A stretch of 64,000 nucleotides of DNA, taken from Chloroflexota bacterium (lineage in GTDB: Bacteria; Chloroflexota; UBA6077; JACCZL01). Each line of letters opens with the position of its first letter. The stretch's first letter is position 1. Shown in pieces: positions 34,522 to 42,867 of this stretch. The notes beneath the pieces are model-generated. The model made no database searches. It was not told where the DNA came from and was given only the letters and a program-made list of their open reading frames with translations. The DNA lies in assembly GCA_020850535.1 (NCBI GenBank), contig JADZEM010000135.1, positions 123,102 through 187,101 on the forward strand, read 5' to 3'. A program made the position numbers and the translations under genes.

Positions 34522-36930
34522 CTAGCTCGCCTTGCGGGCCGGCCGCGAGCGCTTCGTCGGCGTGGCCGCCCCATTGGCCGCCCCAGCCGACGGCGGCAGC
34601 ACCGGCGTCCGCGCCGCCAGTATCCGCCTGAACTCCTCGGCCCGCATCGGGCGAGCGTAGAAGTACCCCTGCCCCTGCGCGCAGCCCAGCTCCCGCAAGT
34701 GGCCTGCCTGCGCTGCCGTCTCGATCCCCTCACCCGTCACCTGCAGGTTCAGGCTGCCCGCCAGGCTGATGATCGAGCGCACAATCGCTTCGTCCTCGGG
34801 ATCCTTCTCCAGCCGGCTCACAAACTCGCGGTCGATCTTCAAGATGTCTACCGGCAGCCGCCGCAGCTGCGCCAGCGACGAGTAGCCCGTCCCAAAATCG
34901 TCGATCGCCAGTTGGATGCCCAACGCCTTCAACTGGTTCAGCACCTGCACGGCTGCGTCCACGTCGTGCATCATGACGCTCTCGGTGATCTCCAGCTTCA
35001 GCAGGTGCGGATCGAGGCCGGTCTCCGCGATGATCCTCGCGATATCGTCCACCAGGGACGGCTGCTGGAACTGCCGAGCTGAGAGGTTCACCCCCAGGAC
35101 GATGGGGCTATCGGGGCAGGCGTCCTGCCAGGCCTTGCCGCACCGCGCCGCCTCGCGCAGCACCCACGCACCCAGCGGCACGATCAACCCCGCCTCTTCG
35201 GCGATGCTGATGAACTGGGTCGGCGAGATCTCCCCGCGCGTCGGATGGTCCCACCGCAGCAGGGCCTCCACCTCGATGACCTGGCCCGTCTCCAGCCGCA
35301 CGATGGGCTGATAGACCACCCGCATCTCGCCGCGCTCGTGCGCGCCGCGCAGATCCGTCTCCAGCGCCAGCCGCTGCATCGCGTACTCGTTCATCTCTGG
35401 GGCGAAGACCGCGCAGCGCCCCTTGCCGGCACTCTTGGCGTGGTACATCGCCACGTCCGCGTTCCGCATCAGGTCGTCCGCCGTCGTCGCCTCGAGGCTG
35501 CTCAGCGCGATCCCGATGCTCCCCGCCGCGAACAGGGTGTGGCCGTCCAGCTGATACGGCTGCGTGAGCTGCTCCAGGAGCCGATCTGCGATGACCCTCG
35601 CTTCGTCCGCGTCGGCCACCTCTTCCACCAGCACCACGAACTCGTCGCCGCCCAGCCGCGCGACGGTGTCCTCCGGCCGGACGCTCAGCCGCAGCCGATC
35701 CGCCAACGCCACCAGCAGCGCATCGCCAACATCGTGCCCGAGGCTGTCGTTCACGATCTTGAAATTGTCCAGGTCCAGGAACATCACGGCGACGTGCCCC
35801 TGACGCCGCTTCGAGCGCATCATCGCCAGCCGCAGGCGGTCCTTCAGCAGCGCCCGGTTCGGCAGGTCCGTCAGCCGGTCGTAGAACGCCCGCCGCGTCA
35901 GCTCCTTCAGTTGCTCGTCTACCTGGCTCGCCAGGCGGTTGATGGACCGCCCCACAATGTTGAACTCCCGGATGTGGCTCTCCGGAATCCGCTCGTCGTA
36001 CCGTCCTTCAGAGATGCTCGCGGCCACCCGCGTCATGTTGCCCAGCGCCCGCGTCAGCTGGCGTGCGTAGATCATGCCGATCAGCCCGACGGCGCTCACG
36101 ATGCCGAGCAGGCCGAGCATCATGGTCAGTGTCCGCTGGCGTGTCGCGTCGAGGATGTCGTGCGTCGCGATCAATACCACCATCGAGCCGTTCATGGCCT
36201 CGCGGATGGCCGCGATGTATCCCGGAGCGGCAATCGACTCGTTGAGCCTTGCCGACGCAACCCCCTGGCCGCCAAGCTGCACGATGATCTGTTGCAAGCT
36301 CGCGTCTCTGAGCGTTGACGCAACGACATCCGGACCTTTCAGTACGACGAGGTCAAGATCGTCCGACTCACGCAGCGATTGCAATTCCTCACTCTGCAGG
36401 CAGGAGGCGACCGTCAGCACGCCGATGATTCCACCGCGCCCCTTCACGGGCATCGCCGCCGCGATCTGCAGCCCGTGGCCCTCGACCGCGACGCTGGACT
36501 CAGTCAGCCCGGCCAGCGCCTTCGGGACCAGGGACATCAGGACGCCGCCCTCGCCCTCGCCGACGGTGAGCAACGCCTGCCCCTGTGCATCGACGACGCG
36601 CACGAAGTCCAGGTCGAGCGTCGCCCGCAGCGGCACCAGCAGGCGGGCCAGCCCCACCACGTCGCGCCGCTCGATCAGGATTGGCAGGTCTGGCTCGCGC
36701 GCCAGGAGCGTCGCCATCAGGATCTTGTTGCGGCGGCGCTCGTCGAGCCGGGCCGATATCCCTGAGATCACGGTCTCGGCACGGCGGTCGAGCAGCGAGC
36801 GGGTCTGCTCGCGAGCAGCCCACTCTTCGGCAATGAACAGGGCCAGCACGACGCTGACGACGAGCACGATAACGGGAACGGTCAGCACCGCGCGCAAACC
36901 GATGCGACGTCCCCCGTCCTGCGAGCGCAC
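34522..36930 (-). CDS. Membrane GGDEF-EAL c-di-GMP protein
   Basis: An 802-residue bifunctional protein. Residue positions here count from the GTG. Membrane helix about 13-33, outer sensor region 34-265, second helix 270-290, HAMP 292-342, GGDEF domain 345-515, EAL domain 520-770, polar tail. GGDEF is intact and is preceded by an inhibitory-site RPED at the right spacing, so synthesis looks possible and feedback-regulated. EAL residues are also intact (EALLRW, NLSARQF, EITES, DDFGTGYSSL, LKID, GEGIE). The GTG at 36930 has AGGA upstream and lies five bases past the stop of the binding-lipoprotein gene; a TTG at 36960 would overlap it. Confidence 0.92.
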   Translation of the reverse strand: MRSQDGGRRIGLRAVLTVPVIVLVVSVVLALFIAEEWAAREQTRSLLDRRAETVISGISARLDERRRNKILMATLLAREPDLPILIERRDVVGLARLLVPLRATLDLDFVRVVDAQGQALLTVGEGEGGVLMSLVPKALAGLTESSVAVEGHGLQIAAAMPVKGRGGIIGVLTVASCLQSEELQSLRESDDLDLVVLKGPDVVASTLRDASLQQIIVQLGGQGVASARLNESIAAPGYIAAIREAMNGSMVVLIATHDILDATRQRTLTMMLGLLGIVSAVGLIGMIYARQLTRALGNMTRVAASISEGRYDERIPESHIREFNIVGRSINRLASQVDEQLKELTRRAFYDRLTDLPNRALLKDRLRLAMMRSKRRQGHVAVMFLDLDNFKIVNDSLGHDVGDALLVALADRLRLSVRPEDTVARLGGDEFVVLVEEVADADEARVIADRLLEQLTQPYQLDGHTLFAAGSIGIALSSLEATTADDLMRNADVAMYHAKSAGKGRCAVFAPEMNEYAMQRLALETDLRGAHERGEMRVVYQPIVRLETGQVIEVEALLRWDHPTRGEISPTQFISIAEEAGLIVPLGAWVLREAARCGKAWQDACPDSPIVLGVNLSARQFQQPSLVDDIARIIAETGLDPHLLKLEITESVMMHDVDAAVQVLNQLKALGIQLAIDDFGTGYSSLAQLRRLPVDILKIDREFVSRLEKDPEDEAIVRSIISLAGSLNLQVTGEGIETAAQAGHLRELGCAQGQGYFYARPMRAEEFRRILAARTPVLPPSAGAANGAATPTKRSRPARKAS

Positions 36931-36934
36931 GGGG

Positions 36935-37789
36935 CTATCCTGCGAGCGGCGCGTACTCAAGCGCCGGCAAAAGGCTTGGGGCCACCCGCTGCACGTGTGC
37001 GATGTACTCGCGGGCCTCCGCCGAGGCGTTGGCGCGCGTCACGAAGCCGAACGTCAGGCTCCAGGGGTACGCTCCCGAGGCGACGGTCGTCGCGGATGGC
37101 CTGACCTCGTCCAGGTCGAGGATCGCCACGTTCTTCGGGGCGCGCTGCTTCAGCAGCCCCAGCGACGTATATCCGATGGCGTACGGCGTCGAATCGAGGG
37201 CGCTCATCATGTCGCCCGCGGACGTCAGCGTGACCACGTCGTGCTTCACCGCGCGCCCTGCCATCAGCGGGAGCAGCACGAGCTTGCGCTGCGCCTCGTC
37301 CTCGTCGCGGTCCAGCACGATGATCGGGGCGTCCGTATCTGAGAGCGCCCGCCAGCTCGTCGTCGTGCCGTTGTAGACGTCGCGCAGCTGAGCCGTCCGC
37401 AGTCCCCGTACCGGCGTCGTCTGGTGGACCGCGAACACGACCGCGTCTTTGGCGAACGGCTGGTAGACCAGGCCCTCGCGGGCCTCGGCCTCCGTCAGTG
37501 GCCGGTTGACGACCCCGATATCCAGCGTGCCGTCGATGACGCCACGGATCGCCCCGCCGGAGTTCGAGCCTTCCTTGAAGTCCAGCTTGACGCCCGGCGC
37601 CTGGGACTCATACCCTTCGCTGGCCTTCTGGGCGGCCGGGACCGCTGAGCCAGAGCCAGAGAGCCGCAACGCGAGACTGGCTGCCGGCCTCGGCGCCGTG
37701 GTCGGTGGGGCGGAGACCGCTGGCCCCGTGCACGCCGTCGCGACACCGGTCGCGGACAACAGCATGAGGAATGTTCTTCGATTCACCAT
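36935..37789 (-). CDS. Phosphate-type (PstS-like) binding lipoprotein
   Basis: A 284-residue solute-binding protein. The lipobox is GVATAC with C20 as the lipid site, after an RRTF start. The mature protein (LRLSGSGSAVPAAQKASEGY, then EGSNSGGAIRGVIDGTLDIGVVNRPLTEAE) follows the PstS/PBP-like pattern, with the SGS and SGGAI loops that hold an oxyanion. No permease or ATPase genes (pstCAB) are next to it. Instead it is directly followed by the GGDEF-EAL gene, so it probably acts as a sensor rather than in uptake. The ribosome site is weak. Confidence 0.87.
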   Translation of the reverse strand: MVNRRTFLMLLSATGVATACTGPAVSAPPTTAPRPAASLALRLSGSGSAVPAAQKASEGYESQAPGVKLDFKEGSNSGGAIRGVIDGTLDIGVVNRPLTEAEAREGLVYQPFAKDAVVFAVHQTTPVRGLRTAQLRDVYNGTTTSWRALSDTDAPIIVLDRDEDEAQRKLVLLPLMAGRAVKHDVVTLTSAGDMMSALDSTPYAIGYTSLGLLKQRAPKNVAILDLDEVRPSATTVASGAYPWSLTFGFVTRANASAEAREYIAHVQRVAPSLLPALEYAPLAG

Positions 37790-38049
37790 TAAGAAGCACT
37801 CGCTTTCGCGCGCACCCCAACGGCTGTCAGCACATCCTCAGGGCGCCCCACATAGCAACAACGACGCACAGGTTCACTGAGATAATCGACCGGAGTGAGG
37901 GAGCGCAGGAGCATTCTGGCAACTCGCGCTTGCGGCCAGCCCCGCGATATCGTCCACATGGAAGCGCTCCCACCGTATCGATCTCTCCCCCTCAACAGGA
38001 AGAGAACGCGGGAGCACGACGAAACGTGATGGACCGGACCCGCCTGTTC

Positions 38050-38514
38050 TCACCTGGAACGGCGGGCCGGGTGACGGAGGGTCGCCAGCAGCACGCACGC
38101 CCCAACCTGGGCCAGTGCGCCCGCTGCCAACGGTGGTGATGGCCCCACGGATTTGCTCATCGCCAGCCACCAGCGAGACGAGGCCGGTAGGGTCTCCCAC
38201 CGCGGCCCATACACCTGGTCCAGCTCGCCGGCATCGTAGTTCGATGCAACGTGCTCCCAGACGCCCAGGAGCGCGCTCACGACGACCACCGCCGCGAGGA
38301 CGCGTGCGGCCAGGACGCGCCCAGAGGAGGCGCGCCCCAGCAGCAGTCCGAGAGCAGCGAGCGCCAGCCCGAGCGCCGCCCAGGCGATCCACTGCACCGG
38401 CTGGGTCCAGTGGCGTTCGGCCGCCAGCTCGATCGCCAGAGCCAGCGTGGTGACCGTTCCCAGGCCCAGAAACCCGCGTCGCAGCAGGGGCGACGCACCC
38501 TCCTCCGCCCGCAT
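38050..38514 (-). CDS. Four-helix membrane protein, partner of HHH lipoprotein
   Basis: A 154-residue protein with four hydrophobic segments (about 14-32, 40-60, 68-86 and 128-147). Between the third and fourth is a conserved-looking outer loop with WEHVASNYDAGELDQVYG. No family recognised. It begins six bases after the stop of the helix-hairpin-helix gene, with a GTG just before its ATG and no ribosome site of its own, suggesting translational coupling. Confidence 0.68.
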   Translation of the reverse strand: MRAEEGASPLLRRGFLGLGTVTTLALAIELAAERHWTQPVQWIAWAALGLALAALGLLLGRASSGRVLAARVLAAVVVVSALLGVWEHVASNYDAGELDQVYGPRWETLPASSRWWLAMSKSVGPSPPLAAGALAQVGACVLLATLRHPARRSR

Positions 38515-38520
38515 CACGGC

Positions 38521-39081
38521 TTACAGCGAGAGCGTGGCAACGATCTGATCGACGACGCCCGGGGCCGGGTTGTACTTCGCCAGCTCCCGGCGCAGCTTGG
38601 CGAACGTCGGGTCATCCGTGGGGTACGGCCGGTACTCCTCGACCTCCCGCGCCCAGCGGGCCGCGTTCGAGATGCCCGCCGACTCGAAGGTGCGCTGCAA
38701 CTCGGCCACGCTGGCCGTGTTGGCGTTCACCTTCTGCATGGCAGCAACTGGCGAGGCAGACGCCGACGGCGAGCCAGTCGACGTGGCCGGCGACGCCGAC
38801 GTGCTCACGGCCGGCGACGCCGCTGAGGCCGCCGGCGACGCCGACGTTGACGGTGAGGCCGACGTGGCTGGCGACGACACTGGCGACGCCGCCGCGCCAG
38901 TCGTCGGCGAGGATGCTGGAGCCGTCGTCGGCTTTGGCGCGCTCGTCGCCGTGGTGGTGGTTGCCGCCGGCGCCGAGGCCGAGCCGCCGCACGCGGCCAT
39001 CAGCACCGTGGCCCCGGCCAGGGCCAGCCCGCGCACCAGGAGGGCTCGCCGCCCCCCGCGAATCAAGAGGTTCTGCGTCAT
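38521..39081 (-). CDS. Lipoprotein with ComEA-like helix-hairpin-helix
   Basis: A 186-residue lipoprotein. The lipobox is VLMAAC (C31). Residues 33-112 are a Ser/Ala/Thr/Pro-only stalk. Residues 117-186 form a helix-hairpin-helix module: KVNANTASVAELQRTF (the ComEA-type VNxNTAS start), then SAGISNAARWAREVEEYRPY and KLRRELAKYNPAPGVVDQIV. In ComEA this fold binds DNA at the surface for uptake; here binding DNA is inference, and no comEC is in the window. Start ATG at 39081, GGGAGAAG upstream. Confidence 0.82.
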   Translation of the reverse strand: MTQNLLIRGGRRALLVRGLALAGATVLMAACGGSASAPAATTTTATSAPKPTTAPASSPTTGAAASPVSSPATSASPSTSASPAASAASPAVSTSASPATSTGSPSASASPVAAMQKVNANTASVAELQRTFESAGISNAARWAREVEEYRPYPTDDPTFAKLRRELAKYNPAPGVVDQIVATLSL

Positions 39082-39261
39082 GGTGGTCGTCTTCTCCCAG
39101 AACTCCACACGGTCCGGCCGGCCTGCGCTCCTGCCGGCCCAGCCCGTGGGCAATCAGCAGAGGGTCGGCAATCGCCGTGCCGTCACCATCATGACGCGCC
39201 CGGATAAATCTGGGATCAATGCGGCGGGGAAGAATCCTGACAACTTCCTGAAGGCGCGCCC

Positions 39262-39477
39262 AGGGCGATTGCACGTTGGGCGCGCCGTGCAGCCTCGTCG
39301 GGGCTTGAAAGCCCCGCCTACCATCCTGCAGTCGCTTCGCGACGCGCCAGTCTCACCGGACGACGGCTGTTCCCGGCCTCCGTCGCGCAGCGACCGAATG
39401 ACTGTAGGCGGGGGTTTTCACTCCCGACCGCCCGCCTTACCACGTTCTGGGAACGCCGACGAACCTGCAATCGCCCT
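39262..39477. mobile_element. MITE-like element, copy D
   Basis: A 216-bp copy in the same orientation as B and C, with ends AGGGCGATTGCACG and CCTGCAATCGCCCT. The interior is more diverged than B versus C (the second palindrome is GGGGGTTTTCACTCCC). It is flanked by a 10-bp direct repeat with one mismatch (AAGGCGCGCC at 39251-39260, AAGGCCCGCC at 39479-39488). Confidence 0.8.
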
Positions 39478-39569
39478 CAAGGCCCGCCGATCCCGCCCGA
39501 GCCCCGACAGCGCATTGTGTCAAACTGTCAATTCTGTCGAAGGGGGTATCCCCCGCGCGCCGCCTGCCG

Positions 39570-41186
39570 TCAGAACGCGCTCGGGCCGCCGCCCACGAAC
39601 GTCGTCCACTCGCCGCAGTCGTCGGCAATCGCCAGCGGCACCGTCACCGAGCCGCCAGCCGTCCGGATCACCGTGAGCGTCACACTCTGCGTCGCCGAGG
39701 TCGGCACGGCTGTTCCGCCGCCGGCCCCGAACGTCTGCCCCAGCACCGACACCTGGGCGTTCTGCGCCCCCACCACCCGAACGCTCCGGATGATGTTGCT
39801 CGCCGCGTAGGCCGGCCGCCCCACCTGCACCGTCACCTGGAGCCGGCCGCTGCCGAGCGGCTGCGTCTGCACCGTGGTCCTGGGGCGCGGCGAGCAGGTC
39901 GAGGTCGGCGGTGGCAGCGGGACCGTCTGGCTCCAGATGACCGGATCGTTCACCATCCAGTCGCCGCCCCACCAGCCATCGCCTCGAAAGTCGACCCGCG
40001 ATGTCCCCGGCGGGACCGGCATCCAGTACGGCTTGAACAGCTCCTCGACGTTCTTCTCCACCGGCTTCATCTGCGCCAGCTGCCAGGACACCCCGCCGTC
40101 GAAGCTGACCTGGAGATTCGTGCCAATCCCAACAAATCGCAGGGAGCTGTTGAGCGGCGCAGACGGATTAAACTGGACATATCGTCGGCTGGTCCTGTCC
40201 ACCCACGGCCGGTCGCCCTTGAGCATCACGAACGGCACAGCCTTGTCGATCTGCACATTGTCCCAGTGCCAGGTGTTCGGCGCGCAGGCCCCAGGGGCGC
40301 AGTCCTTGAACGGCGTATACGAGTGGTGCGCCAGTTGGAGCACCGCCCGATCCCATCCCAGATCCGGGAACGTCGCGTTGACCCACCAGCGGCCGTAGGT
40401 CGGCATGCCGAACTTCAGCGAGGTCCGGCTGATCCGCAGCTCGAACGGATCGCGGCGGACGGCGCTCGTCGTCAGGAAGCTCTCGTAGGACAGCCCGAAG
40501 TCGCTCGGCAGCTGCAGCGAGACGTGATTCTGGATCACACTGGCGTTGAAGGTGGTCCCGCCGTTGAAATTCGACATTTCGACGTGAACCCCTCGGCGTG
40601 GCTCGCCAGACCCGTCCGGGTACCACTCCTGCAGCGGCAGCGGCAGATGCTCATCCCACGGGGAGAGCCAGAAGCTCACCCAGTCTCGCGGCGCGCTGCG
40701 GAATGTCGTCATATCGAAGCGGATCACGGCCTCGCCGCCCGAGAAGTCCACCATCCGGTTCGGCGTCAGCACGATCAGCCCGTACGCATCGGCGTAGATC
40801 GCCGTCATGACGTGGCCGTTGCACTGGAAGACGGCGTCGGCGTAGGCCGAGATCTGGTGCGAGGCCGGCGCGCCAGCACAGTTGCTGCCGTGATGGGCGG
40901 CCATCGGCTGCAGCTGCTTCCACGTCTCGGCCTCCCGTGAGTGGACCAGCACGTCCCAGGTCGAGGGGTTGTACGGCTGCGGACTGGCCGGCGTGCCGTC
41001 GAACAGCTCGATCCAGCTGGTGGTCTGCGCCAGCGCCGGGCCGTCCGGCGAGGAGGTCAGCAGCGCCAGCACGCACAGGCCGGCGAGCAGGCCGGCCGCC
41101 CGCATCGCCCAGCGACGGGCACGCAGGAGCACGCCGGCCGGCGTGCCCGGGCCAGCCCACCCGCCCGGGCCGGCCTGGCGCGTCAT
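39570..41186 (-). CDS. Secreted protein of unknown family (paralogue 2) with extra C-terminal domain
   Basis: About 538 residues. A signal peptide (MRAAGLLAGLCVLALL..., near residues 28-55 from this start) leads into a ~370-residue part that matches the protein at 32945-34240 throughout. Shared landmarks are the HSRE.ETWKQLQPMAAHHG segment, RRDPFELRISRTSLKFGMPT, HHSYTPFKDC and NTWHWD. A Pro/Ser-rich join is followed by a ~95-residue domain with RLQVTV and a final WTTFVGGG. That domain also ends the GH5-like protein at 5570-7183. The start is uncertain; ATG or TTG codons at 41264 and 41282 are in frame. Confidence 0.78.
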   Translation of the reverse strand: MTRQAGPGGWAGPGTPAGVLLRARRWAMRAAGLLAGLCVLALLTSSPDGPALAQTTSWIELFDGTPASPQPYNPSTWDVLVHSREAETWKQLQPMAAHHGSNCAGAPASHQISAYADAVFQCNGHVMTAIYADAYGLIVLTPNRMVDFSGGEAVIRFDMTTFRSAPRDWVSFWLSPWDEHLPLPLQEWYPDGSGEPRRGVHVEMSNFNGGTTFNASVIQNHVSLQLPSDFGLSYESFLTTSAVRRDPFELRISRTSLKFGMPTYGRWWVNATFPDLGWDRAVLQLAHHSYTPFKDCAPGACAPNTWHWDNVQIDKAVPFVMLKGDRPWVDRTSRRYVQFNPSAPLNSSLRFVGIGTNLQVSFDGGVSWQLAQMKPVEKNVEELFKPYWMPVPPGTSRVDFRGDGWWGGDWMVNDPVIWSQTVPLPPPTSTCSPRPRTTVQTQPLGSGRLQVTVQVGRPAYAASNIIRSVRVVGAQNAQVSVLGQTFGAGGGTAVPTSATQSVTLTVIRTAGGSVTVPLAIADDCGEWTTFVGGGPSAF

Positions 41187-41331
41187 CGGGCTGCCGCCGG
41201 CCGGCAGCGCGTCGATGGCCGCGCCAGCCGGAGCTGCCGAGCCACGCGCGGCCCCGCGGCGCATCGACGGAGGATCGAGCAAGCGCGCGCACCAGGACGG
41301 GGACGGGCAGCACAGCCCTCTGTACGAAGGG

Positions 41332-41343
41332 GAACATTTGTTC
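41332..41343 (+). promoter_or_regulatory. LexA-type box GAACATTTGTTC with promoter
   Basis: GAAC-N4-GTTC is the core of the Gram-positive (Cheo) SOS operator. A -10-like TATAGT follows at 41344-41349, and the gene starts at 41381, so repressor binding would cover the promoter. This is the only exact GAAC-N4-GTTC I noticed in an intergenic site of the window. No LexA gene is in view. Confidence 0.5.
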
Positions 41344-41380
41344 TATAGTAGGGGAAGCACGCGCGCGGGAGGCCTGTCCG

Positions 41381-41692
41381 ATGCTCGCCACAATCGTTCA
41401 CCGTGGCCTGACCGTCTGGGTTGACCCGGTCGGCAGGAGTGCGCGCGTCCAGGTGCACATGCCGGGGCGGCCCCAGGAGCACGTCGTCCTCGTCCAGCCG
41501 CGCGATGGCGGCTGGGCCGTCCAGGACGACCGCGAGGATGAGCCGATCTGGTTCGACGTGTTCGAGCAGGCGCTCGGGGAGGCGCTCGCCTGCAGCGCGC
41601 TGGCCCTGGAAGACCGTCTGCTGGGCGAGCTGCGGCCGGGGCGTGCGCTCTCCTCCGAGATGCTCCCGCCAACGCTCGGAGAATGGGAATAG
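41381..41692 (+). CDS. Small hypothetical protein behind a LexA-type box
   Basis: A 103-residue protein. Its first half is predicted beta (MLATIVHRGLTVWVDP, ARVQVHMPG, EHVVLVQP) and its second half helical (WFDVFEQALGEALACSALALEDRLLGEL). It has no signal or membrane segment and no recognised family. GGAGG lies eight bases before the ATG. The operator upstream suggests damage-inducible expression, which is inference. Confidence 0.65.
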   Translation: MLATIVHRGLTVWVDPVGRSARVQVHMPGRPQEHVVLVQPRDGGWAVQDDREDEPIWFDVFEQALGEALACSALALEDRLLGELRPGRALSSEMLPPTLGEWE

Positions 41693-41889
41693 ACGGTCGT
41701 CGTGATCCTGCCTCGTCATGCCGCGTCCCTGCCTACCGGTGAGCCATCGGCCGGCCCTGAAAGCCAGAGTCGCCGATCCGTGACGTCCCGTCAACGATTT
41801 TGTCGGAGAACAGTAACGGAAGAGCAGCACAGAAGGAGCCGCGCGGCACACGGGCAGGGCCGAGCCGGTGCTGCGCCATGCTGGACATA

Positions 41890-42175
41890 ACGGGTTTGCC
41901 ATCCCGACCGCGGCGAGGAACACCCTCCCGTCCGTCATCCCGACCGCGGCGAGGCACGAGCGGAGTGGAGAGGGATCTTCTCCTTCTTGGCGTGAGGAAG
42001 ATCTCTCGACTTCGCTCCGGATGCTTGCCCTGAGCTTGCCGAATGGGTCGCTTTGCTCAGGATGACAGGGGAAGCGTCGAGTAACCCGACCCGGTCGTTC
42101 ACGACTGACGGGCCACTAGAGAAAGATCCCTCGACTGCGCTCGCAAGCTCGCTCCGCTCGGGATGACGGGGTGGG
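41890..42175. repeat. Cluster of GTCATCCCGACCGCGGCGAG elements
   Basis: The gap 41693-42305 has no gene. It holds two left half-elements (at about 41899 and 41935), a TTGCTCAGGATGAC right end near 42055, and a second right end CTCGGGATGACGGGG near 42158. GAGGGATCTTC and AAGATC blocks lie inside. It looks like two fold-back elements inserted into each other. Confidence 0.75.
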
Positions 42176-42305
42176 AAGTCGCAGCCTGGCTCTGAGCACC
42201 GCGAAACGATGGCCGCGCTCCCAGCGGGCAGTCCAGACCACCGCTCCTGGTTCTGCACGAGCGCCGGGCGGCGCCAGCCTGGGGTGGCGTCAGCCCAAGC
42301 TGGCG

Positions 42306-42614
42306 TCAGCCCGAGCTGGCGTCGTGCTCGTGCGGGCGCGTCCGCGTCTCGGGCTGCTGCTGCGGCTGCTGCGTGAGCGGCTCGAGCACGTCCAGGTACT
42401 GGCGGCCGAGGTCCGCGACGGCCGACAACTGGGCCGACAGCCGCTGCAGGGTGTCCGCCAGCGACTCCAGCAGGCGGGCTTGATCCGCCGAGAGCCGCCC
42501 GTCCTCCTGGGCCTTCGCAAGATCGGAGATCGCGCGCCACAACTGGAACCGGCGCATCGTCTCCGGGGTCAGCTCATCCGGGTACGAGGTTGAGGACCGC
42601 TCGCTCAGGGACAT
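42306..42614 (-). CDS. Small helical (coiled-coil) protein
   Basis: A 102-residue cytoplasmic protein. Residues 18-80 are a nearly continuous amphipathic helix (FQLWRAISDLAKAQEDGRL, LADTLQRLSAQLSAVADL), and the tail is Gln/His/Thr rich. No family recognised. GGAG lies six bases before the ATG at 42614. Divergent from the DksA-like gene. Confidence 0.65.
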   Translation of the reverse strand: MSLSERSSTSYPDELTPETMRRFQLWRAISDLAKAQEDGRLSADQARLLESLADTLQRLSAQLSAVADLGRQYLDVLEPLTQQPQQQPETRTRPHEHDASSG

Positions 42615-42867
42615 CGACGACTCCGCACCGCGAGACTTCTACATCATGGCGAGAGAGCCACGCTGCTGCTCGCATCTCTGTTCCCAAGTGTAGCCGCAAG
42701 GCCCGATCCGTCGCGAGCACCTCCGCATGAGAAACGGGAGACTTCCGGTTACCGACCGCTCCGGGCACGCCGACGCCGGCGCCGCTCCAGGCTGGCACAT
42801 CCCGTGCATCTCAGCGGGCTACCCAGACCGCTCGCCGGTCACCGCATCCCACCTCGGAGACAGAACC

